From: Kutzneria sp. CA-103260
Lineage (GTDB): Bacteria; Actinomycetota; Actinomycetes; Mycobacteriales; Pseudonocardiaceae
Assembly: GCF_018263855.1 (NCBI RefSeq)
Contig: NZ_CP073318.1
Coordinates: 10,416,001-10,480,000 of the forward strand
Direction of reading: 5' to 3'
Length of the DNA stretch: 64,000 nucleotides
Every line of letters begins with the position of its first letter. Within the stretch, counting starts at the first letter, position 1. Made by a program: the position numbers and the translations under genes. Below the pieces are notes generated by a model. That model was not told where the DNA came from, did no database searches, and saw only the letters and a program-made list of their open reading frames with translations. Positions 1 through 7,909 of this stretch are shown here, one piece after another.

Positions 1-74
1 CCACAGCGGTGCTCGACAACTATATCTGATCATCGGGACGGCCAGCTCCAGCCGGCCAGTGATGCGGGTTACCA

Positions 75-106
75 GGGTGTGGCCGTTTCTTCGTACGACC
101 ACACCC
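75..106 (-). terminator. Hairpin terminator after the RIO kinase gene
   Basis: A 12-bp inverted repeat (75-86 with 95-106, one C/T mismatch that can be a G-U pair in RNA) lies just past the stop of the minus-strand RIO kinase gene. The loop is 8 nt. There is no clear U-run, as is common for actinobacterial terminators. Positions 1-74 show no gene. Confidence 0.5.
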
Positions 107-123
107 CACAACCGCTGGGCCGG

Positions 124-1086
124 TCAGATCATTCCCGCCTCGGCCAGAAGATCCGCCGTCAGCTCCTCGACGTCGGCCAGCTCGGCCGGCAGCCCCCGGG
201 ACGTGAACCAGGACGTGATGTTGCGCACGTCCCGGGCCAGGAACTCCGCGCCGTTCGGGTTGGCCACCACGTCGACCACCTGGGGCAGGTCGATCAGCAT
301 CAGCCGGCCGTCGTGCACCAGCAGGTTGTACGCGGACAGGTCGCCGTGGGCCAGGCCCATCGAGGCCAGCGCCCGCAGCGCGTCGACCAGTTGGAACCAC
401 AGCTCCCGCAGGTGCGGACCGACCGGCCGGAGTTGGGCCAGCCGGGGCGCGGCCGCCCCATCGGGGTCGCCGAGGAACTCCAGCAGCAGCTCCGTGCCGG
501 TGCGCTGCACCGGGTACGGCACCGGGGCGCCGACCGTCCACAGGCGACACAGGGCGGCGAACTCGGCGACGGCCCACTGCTCGGCGATCAGGTTGCGGCC
601 GAACGTGGTCCGCGTCTCGATCGCCCGCATCTCGCGGGACCGCCGCATCCGGCGGCCCTCCAGGTAGCCGGCGTCACGGTGGAACATCCGGTGGTCGTTG
701 CTGCGGTACCGCTTGGCCGCCAGCAGCGTGGCCCGGCCCGAGCCGGGCAGCGACCGGCGCACCAGGTGCACGTCGGCCTCCTTGCCGGTTTTCACCGGCC
801 CCAGCTCGTGGTCCACCGCGGCCGCGTCGGTGATCACCCAGTCCGGCCGGGGTTCCGGCCCCAGATCGCCGGTGCCCCAGGTGGACCAGCGGTCCGCACC
901 GTCGGGCAGCGGATCGCCCGCCTCCGCCTCGGTGCGCTGCTGGTCGAGCAGCCCCCTGGCCTCCTCGGTCAGCCGGCCGCGGCGGGCGGGACGGGGCTCG
1001 TCGTCGTCGAACCGGCGCTTGCCGCGGCGCCGTTCAGAGAAATTGACACTGTCGGGCATGGAAAAGTCGAAATCGTGCTCGCGCAC
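124..1086 (-). CDS. RIO-type serine/threonine protein kinase
   Basis: Atypical protein kinase of the RIO1 family, 320 residues, probably cytosolic. The N-terminal 120 residues are charged and low in complexity. The kinase core shows a GKEADV nucleotide-binding loop, an AAKRYR lysine strand, the catalytic loop HGDLSAYNLL and the metal-binding LIDLPQ that replaces the usual DFG, all diagnostic of RIO kinases. The GTG start is preceded by GAGGAG 8 nt upstream. RIO kinases take part in ribosome maturation in eukaryotes and archaea; the bacterial role is poorly defined. It appears monocistronic, with hairpins on both sides. Family assignment is firm, substrate unknown. Confidence 0.88.
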   Translation of the reverse strand: MREHDFDFSMPDSVNFSERRRGKRRFDDDEPRPARRGRLTEEARGLLDQQRTEAEAGDPLPDGADRWSTWGTGDLGPEPRPDWVITDAAAVDHELGPVKTGKEADVHLVRRSLPGSGRATLLAAKRYRSNDHRMFHRDAGYLEGRRMRRSREMRAIETRTTFGRNLIAEQWAVAEFAALCRLWTVGAPVPYPVQRTGTELLLEFLGDPDGAAAPRLAQLRPVGPHLRELWFQLVDALRALASMGLAHGDLSAYNLLVHDGRLMLIDLPQVVDVVANPNGAEFLARDVRNITSWFTSRGLPAELADVEELTADLLAEAGMI

Positions 1087-1247
1087 TGGTGAGGTCTCCT
1101 CGAGAAAGTACTGGGAAGACGCCCCACCGAGAGAGTTCTCGCTACGCGGACCTCAGCGGGACGCCGGGACGGGTGCAGGCCACGCCCCAGACGACAGTCG
1201 TTGCCACAGGGCACCTCCTCCGGGTCGATCCACGCTGGACACAAATC

Positions 1248-1274
1248 AGGTCGGCGGCATCATGCCGCCGACCT
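1248..1274 (-). terminator. Perfect 13-bp inverted repeat, terminator-like
   Basis: AGGTCGGCGGCAT at 1248-1260 is exactly mirrored at 1262-1274 around one base. It lies 20 bp past the stop of the minus-strand methyltransferase gene and before the RIO kinase promoter region, so it probably ends the methyltransferase transcript. The rest of 1087-1247 holds no visible gene. Confidence 0.6.
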
Positions 1275-1293
1275 GGACAACCGGGCAACCGAT

Positions 1294-2103
1294 TTACGGC
1301 CTGCGCCCCACCGCCGCGTACACCGCGGCCTCCTCCGGGTGCTCGCCGGCGTCCTCCGGGGACTCCGGGCGCCACTCCGGCGTGAACACCACTCCCGGCT
1401 CCACCAGGTCGAATCCGTCGAACATGGCGGTGAACTGCGCCTTGGTCCGCGCGATCACCGGGTTCTGGCTGTTGCGGTACAGGCCGATCAGCTGCTCGAT
1501 CTGCGTGCTCATCACGTCCGTGGTCACGTGTGACAGCGCGACGTAGCTGCCGCTGGGCAGCGCGGCGCGGTAGCGCGCGAGCAGTCCCAGCGGGTCGTCG
1601 GAGTCCGGGATGAAGTGGTAGACGGCGACCGTCAGCAGCCCGATCGGACGGCTGAAGTCCAGCAGCCGCCGGGTCTTCTCGTGGTGCAGGATGTGGTCGG
1701 GGTCGCGCAGGTCGGCCTCGATGGCCACCGCGTTCGGGTTGCCCTCCAGCAGCAGCTCGCTGTGCGCCGCGGCGACCGGCTCGTTGTCCACGTAGACCAC
1801 GCGGGCGTCCGGGTTGGCCTTCTGGGCGACCTCGTGCACGTTGCCGGCGGTCGGGATGCCCGAGCCGATGTCCAGGAACTGGTCGATGCCCTGGCTCTGG
1901 AAGTAGCGCACCGCCCGGCGCAGGAAGGCCCGGTTGAGCAGCGCGAAGTCGTAGACGCCCGGGGCGACCTCGGCGACCTTGCGGCCGAGCTCGCGGTCCA
2001 CCTCGAAGTTGTAGCTGCCGCCCAGGTAGAAGTCGTACAACCGGGCCGCGCTGGCCTTCTCCGTGTCGACACCCTTGGGAGCCCAGTCCGGCCGGTCCAC
2101 CAC
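1294..2103 (-). CDS. SAM-dependent methyltransferase, PF04672 (DUF574) family
   Basis: Predicted S-adenosylmethionine methyltransferase of 269 residues, a family expanded in actinomycetes. It shows the family N-terminal block (ARLYDFYLGGSYNFEVDR), the SAM-binding LDIGSGIPTAGNVHE and the strand VVYVDNEPVAAAHSE. The reading frame stays open upstream to 3015 but only as a shadow of the next gene. The GTG at 2103, 7 nt after AAGGAAGAGG, is the supported start, and the next codon is also GTG. A paralog lies at 40129-40938. Substrate unknown; close relatives often sit next to regulatory or secondary-metabolism genes. Confidence 0.85.
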   Translation of the reverse strand: MVDRPDWAPKGVDTEKASAARLYDFYLGGSYNFEVDRELGRKVAEVAPGVYDFALLNRAFLRRAVRYFQSQGIDQFLDIGSGIPTAGNVHEVAQKANPDARVVYVDNEPVAAAHSELLLEGNPNAVAIEADLRDPDHILHHEKTRRLLDFSRPIGLLTVAVYHFIPDSDDPLGLLARYRAALPSGSYVALSHVTTDVMSTQIEQLIGLYRNSQNPVIARTKAQFTAMFDGFDLVEPGVVFTPEWRPESPEDAGEHPEEAAVYAAVGRRP

Positions 2104-2177
2104 AGCGCCACCTCTTCCTTGATCGACGGGCGAATCGTAGTGACGACAGCGCGCCGCCGGCATCACCGGACCGGGTG

Positions 2178-4307
2178 TCACCAGTCCGGGTCCACCGTGC
2201 CGGCGATGATCATCGGCTCCACCTCGTAGGGCAGCGAGGGCGGCCCGAAGTGGTCGCCCTGGGCGAATTCCACGCCCAGCTCGCGCAGCGCGGCCGCGTG
2301 CCGCTCGTGGTGCACGCCGACCGCGTACACCGGCAGCTCGGCCAGCTGGGCCGCGGACACCACGCCGCCGATGGCCCGCTCGGCCGCCGGGTCCGGCTTG
2401 TCGTCCTCGCCGAGGGTGGCCACGAACTCCGGGGCCAGCTTGATGCCGTGCACCGGCAGGTCGGTGAAGCCGTGCGGGCAGCAGCTCGCGGTCATGCCGC
2501 TGACCAGCACGCGAAACCCCATGTCGCTGAGCACGGTCAGCACCTCGGCCGGATCGCCGTCGGCATCCCACAGCATGCTGTGGTCCACCTCGAGAGTCAG
2601 CTGGTCGGCCCGCGCGCCGCTGGCGTCCAGCACGGCCAGCAGCAGCGCCGCCAGGTCCTGGTCGCCGACCATCCGGTTGGCCAACGCCACCGACACCTGC
2701 GGCGTCAGGTCGCCGTGCTCGTCGTGCCATGCCTTCGCCTGGTCGCAGGCCTGCCGCAGGACCCAGCTGCCCAGCGGCAGGATGTGCCCGGTGCGCTCGG
2801 CCAGGTGCAGGAAGTCCTTGGCCGACAGGATGCCCTGGTCCGGATGGTCCCAGGAGACGACCACCGAGAGGCCGGCCAGGCCGCGGTCGCCGATCCGCGC
2901 CACCGACTCGAACTCCACGGTGAACTGGCCGTCGCGCAGAGCCGCCGGCAGCTGCGCGGCCAGCACGAAGTCGCGGCGCTGGCGGCTGCCCCGGTCGGCC
3001 TCGAACAGCGTCCACTGGGCCCGGCCGTCCTGCTTGGCCCAGTGCATGGCCAGCTCGGCGTCGGCCAGCAGCTGGGCCGGGTCCGCGCCGGCGGCCGCCC
3101 GCTCCACGACGCCGACACTGGCCGTGACCGAGTACTCGCGGCCGCCGGCGGCGATCGGCTCGGAGATGCGGGCCATCGCCTGCTCCACCGTGTCGATCAT
3201 CGTCTGGGTGGTGGACCGCACCGCCAGCAGCGCGAACCGGTCGCCGTCGACCCGGCCGAGCAGGCCCGTGTCGTCATCGACCACGGCCCGCAGCCGGTCC
3301 GCGGCGGTCTTGAGGATCTTGTCGCCGACCTGGTCGGACACACCAGCGTTGATCACCGACATGCCGTCGATGCCGAAACAGGCCAGCCCGATCCGCTCGC
3401 CCGGGGCCAGCCCGCCGACCGCGGTCTCCACCTTGGACACGAACAGCGCCCGGTTGTGCAGGTTGGTCAGCGGGTCGTGGGCCACCTGGTGGGACCAGCG
3501 GTCCTGCAGCAGGTGCAGGTCGGAGATGTCCTCGATCATCACCACCGGGTAGTCCGGCTGGCCGTTCTCGTCCTTGATCAGGGTGACCGCGATGTGCACC
3601 CAGACCGGCTCACCGTCACTGCGCAGCATCTGCTGCTCGGAGCGCAGCGAGGTGAACGCGCCGGCGATCAGCTTGCGGTAGGCCGCCGAGACCTCCTCGG
3701 CGTCCTTGCGCGGCATCAGGTCGTACGGCGTGCGCTGGCGCAGCTCGTCGGCGCTGTAGCCGAGCATCTCCTGCATGGCCAGGTTGGAGCTGACGATGTG
3801 GCCCTGGATGTCGCCGATCGCGATGCCGACCACCGACTCGGTGAACACCGTGCGAAACCGGCGCTCGCTGGCCCGCAACGCCTTCTCGGCCGCGTCCCGG
3901 GCCCGGAACACCGCCTTCTTCAGGGTCTCCTGCTGCTGGAAGATGTGCTCGCGCAGGGCGTCCACGTAACCGGCGGCGACCGCGCCCAGCAGGTCGACCA
4001 GCCGGTCGTCGTCGGCCGCGGCCGGCCGAAGTTCCCGGCCCAGCACCCGGATGGTGGCGTCCAGCGCCTTCGGGCCGACCAGCTGGGTGGCCACCAGGCC
4101 GCGGCCCACCTCGGCCGCCTGGGTGTGGTCGAACTGCTCCGCGCTCAGCGCGCTGGTCAGCAGCTCGGCGAAGCCGGTGAGGATGACCTGGAGCTCGCCG
4201 CGGGACAGCGGCACGTTGCTGGTCGGCAGGACCGAGCTGGTCCACTGCCGCGCGAGGTCCGCCAGGCCGGGGTACAGCGCCCCACCCTGCCCCTCATCGC
4301 CCGTCAT
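2178..4307 (-). CDS. PAS-GGDEF-EAL protein with degenerate catalytic motifs
   Basis: Cyclic-di-GMP type signalling protein of 709 residues. Order: an N-terminal helical region (1-150), a PAS domain (about 150-275, ERRFRTVFTESVVGIAIGD), a GGDEF domain (about 285-440, HDPLTNLHNRALF) and an EAL domain (about 455-700). The GGDEF signature reads DGDRF near residues 354-358, so its acidic catalytic position is Arg. In the EAL domain the EAL triad aligns with SVV, the VNLS Asn is Ala (VALA) and the DDFG loop is SGMT. It probably neither makes nor degrades c-di-GMP and more likely acts as a sensor or partner protein. ATG preceded by GGAGAGG. No predicted membrane segment, so cytosolic. Confidence 0.85.
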   Translation of the reverse strand: MTGDEGQGGALYPGLADLARQWTSSVLPTSNVPLSRGELQVILTGFAELLTSALSAEQFDHTQAAEVGRGLVATQLVGPKALDATIRVLGRELRPAAADDDRLVDLLGAVAAGYVDALREHIFQQQETLKKAVFRARDAAEKALRASERRFRTVFTESVVGIAIGDIQGHIVSSNLAMQEMLGYSADELRQRTPYDLMPRKDAEEVSAAYRKLIAGAFTSLRSEQQMLRSDGEPVWVHIAVTLIKDENGQPDYPVVMIEDISDLHLLQDRWSHQVAHDPLTNLHNRALFVSKVETAVGGLAPGERIGLACFGIDGMSVINAGVSDQVGDKILKTAADRLRAVVDDDTGLLGRVDGDRFALLAVRSTTQTMIDTVEQAMARISEPIAAGGREYSVTASVGVVERAAAGADPAQLLADAELAMHWAKQDGRAQWTLFEADRGSRQRRDFVLAAQLPAALRDGQFTVEFESVARIGDRGLAGLSVVVSWDHPDQGILSAKDFLHLAERTGHILPLGSWVLRQACDQAKAWHDEHGDLTPQVSVALANRMVGDQDLAALLLAVLDASGARADQLTLEVDHSMLWDADGDPAEVLTVLSDMGFRVLVSGMTASCCPHGFTDLPVHGIKLAPEFVATLGEDDKPDPAAERAIGGVVSAAQLAELPVYAVGVHHERHAAALRELGVEFAQGDHFGPPSLPYEVEPMIIAGTVDPDW

Positions 4308-4347
4308 GACGCCTCTCCAGCCGTGAATCAGACGACTGTAGCCCGGA

Positions 4348-5079
4348 CTAGTCCATCACCACGAGGTCAACCGCACGGTCGCCGGTCTGTCGGATGATAA
4401 GGCCCGCGGCGGTCCCGGTGCGCACCAGTCCGGCGACCGTCGACGGCTCCCGCTGGGCCGTCGCCAGCACCCGGGCCAGGCGGCCCTTGTAGGCCTTGTT
4501 GTGGTGGCTGACCGTCTTCCCGTTGGGCATGATCACCTTCACCACGACCGCCGCCGGCACCCGGGCCAGTGCGGCGTAGGCGCCCGAGCGCATGTCCACC
4601 ACCAGCTCGTCGGCCGCCCTGAGCACCGGCTCCAGCTCCGGCCGCCACAGCGCCCCCAGCGCGCCCACCCCGGGCAGCGTGCTGCCGCCGGACAGCCGGT
4701 AGGCCGGGATCGGGTCGCCCGCGCGCACCACGCCGAACAGCGCCGAGGCCACCCCCAGGCGGCCGTCCGCGCGGGACTTCTCCGTCTTGGTAAGGCTTTT
4801 CTGGTCCAGTGCGTCGTAGAGCACGCCCGTGTACCGCGACAGCGCCGGCGCTGTCGGCGAAGTCAGCAGGGCCGCGTTGCGGTGCACCTCGTGGTGCTGG
4901 CGCTCCGACAGCTCCAGTGCCCGCAGGCTCGCCGGCACGTCCCCGGCCAGCGTGACCAGGGCGTCCGCCAGCTTGCGGCGCAGCGGCGTCAGCTCGGGGA
5001 AGGACAGCGCGTCCAGATCGAGCGGGCCGCCGGCGCCGCCGTCGGACTTCGTCTCGGACGGGGGGAGCAGGACCAGCAC
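4348..5079 (-). CDS. yaaA: YaaA family peroxide-stress protein (UPF0246)
   Basis: Member of the YaaA/DUF328 family, 243 residues. In E. coli YaaA limits intracellular iron and oxidative DNA damage under peroxide stress. The N-terminus LVLLPPSETK, the YTGVLYDALD block and VKVIMPNGKTVSHHNKAYKG near residues 180-200 match the family. GTG start; the upstream 170 bp form the divergent promoter region shared with the secreted protein gene at 5252. The gap to the downstream GGDEF/EAL gene is only 40 bp, so the two may be co-transcribed. Exact biochemical activity is unknown. Confidence 0.85.
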   Translation of the reverse strand: MLVLLPPSETKSDGGAGGPLDLDALSFPELTPLRRKLADALVTLAGDVPASLRALELSERQHHEVHRNAALLTSPTAPALSRYTGVLYDALDQKSLTKTEKSRADGRLGVASALFGVVRAGDPIPAYRLSGGSTLPGVGALGALWRPELEPVLRAADELVVDMRSGAYAALARVPAAVVVKVIMPNGKTVSHHNKAYKGRLARVLATAQREPSTVAGLVRTGTAAGLIIRQTGDRAVDLVVMD

Positions 5080-5148
5080 CCACCGAGATTACCGTGACCG
5101 GCCGCCCAGGTGGTGGCGGTGTTTACCGGCGGGTCTTGTCGGGCCGAC

Positions 5149-5164
5149 GTGATAGCGCTTACAC
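5149..5164. promoter_or_regulatory. Imperfect palindrome centred on AGCGCT, LacI-family-like operator
   Basis: GTGATAGCGCTTACAC matches its own reverse complement at 12 of 16 positions, centred on AGCGCT. LacI-family sugar repressors commonly bind such CG-centred 14-18 bp dyads. It lies 88 bp before the secreted protein start in the divergent gap with yaaA. Function inferred only. Confidence 0.3.
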
Positions 5165-5251
5165 TCGTTTCGCCTCCGCCGAAAACCACTTTCCCGTGGT
5201 TCCGCTCGACCCTGACGAATTGCGAGCGGATCCGGGTTGAGGAGGACGTGC

Positions 5252-5845
5252 GTGTCTCGAAGGATTCGCATGCTCGGCGGAATTCTCGCCGCCGCATCCC
5301 TGCTCGTTCTGGCGCCGAACGCGTATGCCCAGGTGGAAAGCGGCACCTGGAAGACGTGGAGTCCCGGCTACAAGGTCCAGCAGGTCGGCTGCGGCTCGGT
5401 CAGCGGGTCGACGTTCAAGCTGACCTGCTCGAACTCCAGCGGCGAGCAGCGCGCCGAGCGCCGCTACGACACCTACAGCGGTGGCACCCACCAGTTCGAG
5501 GGCTATTTCAAAATTAACAGCATGGGTGGCAGTCGGATCAGTCTGAAGCAGACGTTCGGCGGCAGTGGGCCGTACTTCCTGCTTGCCGTCGAGGCCGGTG
5601 GGCGGCTGTACGACGTCGAGGGCGGGGCCACCATTTCCAGTGGCGCCACCGTCGGCACCTCGGTGCGGGTGAATACCGTCAACCAGGTCGGAACCTCGCA
5701 CCGCACCTACATCAACGGGTCGCTCAAGAACACCGTCTCCAGCCCCAGCGGCAGCTACTACGACAAGATCGGCGCCTACCGCACGGCGAGCGGCCAGGGG
5801 CCGATCTCCGTGACCTGGAGCAACGTCAAGTTCTGGACGAAGTGA
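5252..5845 (+). CDS. Secreted protein, possible lectin/glucanase-like fold
   Basis: Exported protein of 197 residues with a Sec signal peptide (VSRRIRMLGG, a hydrophobic core, then a probable cut after PNAYA). The mature part is rich in Gly, Ser, Thr and aromatic residues with alternating strands (HQFEGYFKI, GPYFLLAVEAGG, TYINGSLKNTV, SVTWSNVKFW). This looks like a beta-sandwich of the concanavalin A-like type seen in secreted polysaccharide lyases and glycan-binding proteins. No catalytic motif is recognised. The GTG at 5252 follows GGAGG by 6 nt; the TTG at 5237 would place that site inside the gene. A terminator hairpin follows. Enzymatic function unknown. Confidence 0.6.
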   Translation: MSRRIRMLGGILAAASLLVLAPNAYAQVESGTWKTWSPGYKVQQVGCGSVSGSTFKLTCSNSSGEQRAERRYDTYSGGTHQFEGYFKINSMGGSRISLKQTFGGSGPYFLLAVEAGGRLYDVEGGATISSGATVGTSVRVNTVNQVGTSHRTYINGSLKNTVSSPSGSYYDKIGAYRTASGQGPISVTWSNVKFWTK

Positions 5846-5853
5846 GCCCTCGG

Positions 5854-5878
5854 CCGCCCGCCCCGGACGGGCGGGCGG
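5854..5878 (+). terminator. 10-bp GC hairpin terminator
   Basis: CCGCCCGCCC (5854-5863) pairs perfectly with GGGCGGGCGG (5869-5878) across a 5-nt loop, 9 bp after the stop of the secreted protein gene and before the lipoprotein start. Confidence 0.7.
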
Positions 5879-5904
5879 TCCCCCTTCTCCCGCCGAGGCA
5901 ACCC

Positions 5905-6600
5905 GTGAACCGTGCATTCGCGCTCTGCTGCGCCGTCGTCGGGGCGGCGCTGACCGCCTGCTCCACCGCGGCCGCCCCCGGCACCGTGTTGGCTGCCACC
6001 ATGACCTCGCCCGTGGACATCCGGTTGACCTGGACCGGAGCCGATCCGGCCGCTGCCGGGCGGATCCTGGAGTTCGCCACCGCCGCCGACGGTCCGTGGA
6101 CGACGCTCCAGTTCATGCCCCTGGGGCAGTCCGACTACGTCCATCCGTCCCTGATGCCCCAGACCTCCTTCTACTACCGCCTCCGCCCCTACTACGGTCC
6201 CGCGTCGAACTCCGTCGCCGTCGCCGTCCCCGGTGGCTCCGCCGGCAACGACACCAAGGACTGGCCCGCCCCTGCCACCCTCCCCGGCGGCCCTTCCGTC
6301 ACCCACTCCATCCACTCCGCCGATCCGGCCGCCGCCCCCACCGACCTGAAGGCGAAAGTCCTTCAGTCCAACGGCATCCAGCTCACCTGGACCGACAACG
6401 CCAGCGACGAGGAGGGCTACCTCGTCGAGGACAAACCCGCCGGCGCCCCCGACTACTCCGTCGTCGCCGTCGTAGACAAGAACATCAACTCCTTCGCGCT
6501 GATCACCCTGCCGGACGAGAAGCAGGCGTCCTACCGGGTCCGGGCGTACTACTACGGCCCGTCCTCGAATGTGGTGATGCGCAAGACGGGTGGTGACTGA
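5905..6600 (+). CDS. Lipoprotein with two fibronectin type III-like units
   Basis: Predicted lipoprotein of 231 residues. The GTG at 5905, preceded by GAGG, gives a short basic start (VNRAF), a hydrophobic stretch and the lipobox LTAC, with Cys near residue 20. Two similar units follow (about 35-110 and 140-228), each with an IRLTWT or IQLTWT strand and a YYRLRPYYGP or YRVRAYYYGP strand near its end, typical of FnIII folds. It is probably anchored on the outer face of the membrane as a binding or scaffold protein. The frame is open to 5842, overlapping the previous stop, but that start would bury the signal. No close functional match recognised. Confidence 0.6.
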   Translation: MNRAFALCCAVVGAALTACSTAAAPGTVLAATMTSPVDIRLTWTGADPAAAGRILEFATAADGPWTTLQFMPLGQSDYVHPSLMPQTSFYYRLRPYYGPASNSVAVAVPGGSAGNDTKDWPAPATLPGGPSVTHSIHSADPAAAPTDLKAKVLQSNGIQLTWTDNASDEEGYLVEDKPAGAPDYSVVAVVDKNINSFALITLPDEKQASYRVRAYYYGPSSNVVMRKTGGD

Positions 6601-6656
6601 CCAAGATCGAGGGACCGATCCTGACGTTCAACGAGAGGATGGGGCCCTTCATGACA

Positions 6657-7907
6657 TCAGGCAAAAGCCGGGGCCGTCTCCAGCAGGTCCAAAAAGGCCT
6701 GCTGGTGCACGGTGAGGTCGTCGGCGGAGTAGAGGGCGGGGTTGGCGTCGAAGTCGATGCGGGGGCCGGCGCCGGCCTGTCCGCCGTGGACGGTGATGGT
6801 GAGGTCCTCGACGGGACCGGAGGACAGGGTGGTGGCGACGGCGGGGTGGCCGTTGAAGGAGAGCTCGTAGCTGATGGGGTTGATGTCGACGACGGGCCCG
6901 AACAGGCGTGGCACGTGGAGTTCCTGGCGCAGGAGGTCGGAGCGGTAGCGCTCGTGCGGCTGGCAGACCTTGACCTCCTCGGCGACGTCGCCGGCGAGTT
7001 CGGCCAGGGAGGCGCCGGGTGGGGTGAGGACCCGCAGGGGCATGGTGTTGGAGGTCGAGCACGGCACGTTGAGGGCGGCGGTGCGGCGGCGGCACATGCG
7101 GGGCAGGCCCAGGACGACCTCGGAGGTGCCGGTGACGTGCCGCAGATACGCGGCGACGGCGGCGATGACGACGGCGGACCAGCTGGTGTGACATCGGCCG
7201 GCGACCTCGACCCAGTCCTCGAGGGCGGTGCGGGGCAGGGAGACGGTGCGGCGAAGTGCGCCGGCGGACGGGGGAGCGGTGCCCTCGGCGAGGCTGACGG
7301 GCACGGGCGCGTCGGCGAAGCGGTCGAGCCAGAAGCGGCGGTCGCTCCGCCAGCCGGCCGACAGGGCGTAGGCGGCGTCCTCGTCGACCACGGGTCGTAA
7401 GGGGTCGAACGGTTCGCCGGCCACGCCGTTGTACAGCTCGGAAACCCTGCGGTCCAACAGAAACAGCCCGTAGCGGTCCAGTGCGATTCGGTGGCTGCGG
7501 TGGTACCAGAAGAACCGGTCCGGGCCCAGGACGAGCAGGGCCTGTCGGAACAGGGGCCCGTCGAAGAGGTTCACGGCGTTGGCGAGGTCGGCCCGCATCC
7601 ACGCGAAGGCGGCCGCGACGGGGTCGGCGTCGGCGGAGAGGTAGACGGTCTCCAGGCGCCACGGCCGCACGGAGACGACGTCCTGGCACGGATGCGAGCC
7701 GACCACGGCGAACCGCATGTGCAGGGCCTCGGCCTCGGCCACGGCCTGTCGGGTGGCGGCCGCGAACCGGTCGGGGTCCACCGGCCCGGCGATGTCGACG
7801 TACTCGGCGACGTTGTGCGCGGCGCCGCCGGAATCCGCCTGGTGCGCCGAGAAGATCCCGTCCTGCGCGGCGGACAGGGGCCACCGTGACGTCGAGAACG
7901 CGGTCAT
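6657..7907 (-). CDS. Stand-alone NRPS condensation-domain acyltransferase-like protein
   Basis: 416-residue single condensation (C) domain, the fold of NRPS amide synthases and of PapA-type acyltransferases that esterify lipids. N-terminal WPLSAAQDGIFSAHQ is the C1 motif. The active-site motif that normally reads HHxxxDG is present as SHRIALDRYG: the catalytic second His is Arg (about residue 140) and the Gly after Asp is Arg. The later region (VVLGLPRMCRRR, NVPCSTSNTMPLRV) is intact. No adenylation or carrier domain is attached. The ATG lies 2 bp after the patatin stop, with CAGGGGGA inside the patatin 3' end. It is the last gene of a four-gene block. Catalysis by the usual mechanism is doubtful. 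Confidence 0.78.
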   Translation of the reverse strand: MTAFSTSRWPLSAAQDGIFSAHQADSGGAAHNVAEYVDIAGPVDPDRFAAATRQAVAEAEALHMRFAVVGSHPCQDVVSVRPWRLETVYLSADADPVAAAFAWMRADLANAVNLFDGPLFRQALLVLGPDRFFWYHRSHRIALDRYGLFLLDRRVSELYNGVAGEPFDPLRPVVDEDAAYALSAGWRSDRRFWLDRFADAPVPVSLAEGTAPPSAGALRRTVSLPRTALEDWVEVAGRCHTSWSAVVIAAVAAYLRHVTGTSEVVLGLPRMCRRRTAALNVPCSTSNTMPLRVLTPPGASLAELAGDVAEEVKVCQPHERYRSDLLRQELHVPRLFGPVVDINPISYELSFNGHPAVATTLSSGPVEDLTITVHGGQAGAGPRIDFDANPALYSADDLTVHQQAFLDLLETAPAFA

Positions 7908-7909
7908 GA

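Noticed and set aside
2104..3015. N-terminal extension of the PF04672 methyltransferase
   Set aside because: The extra 304 residues are a shadow of the GGDEF/EAL gene; family length and the RBS support GTG 2103.
5252..5845. Assignment of the secreted protein as an alginate or glucuronan lyase
   Set aside because: The fold looks similar but no catalytic motif of a named lyase family could be seen.
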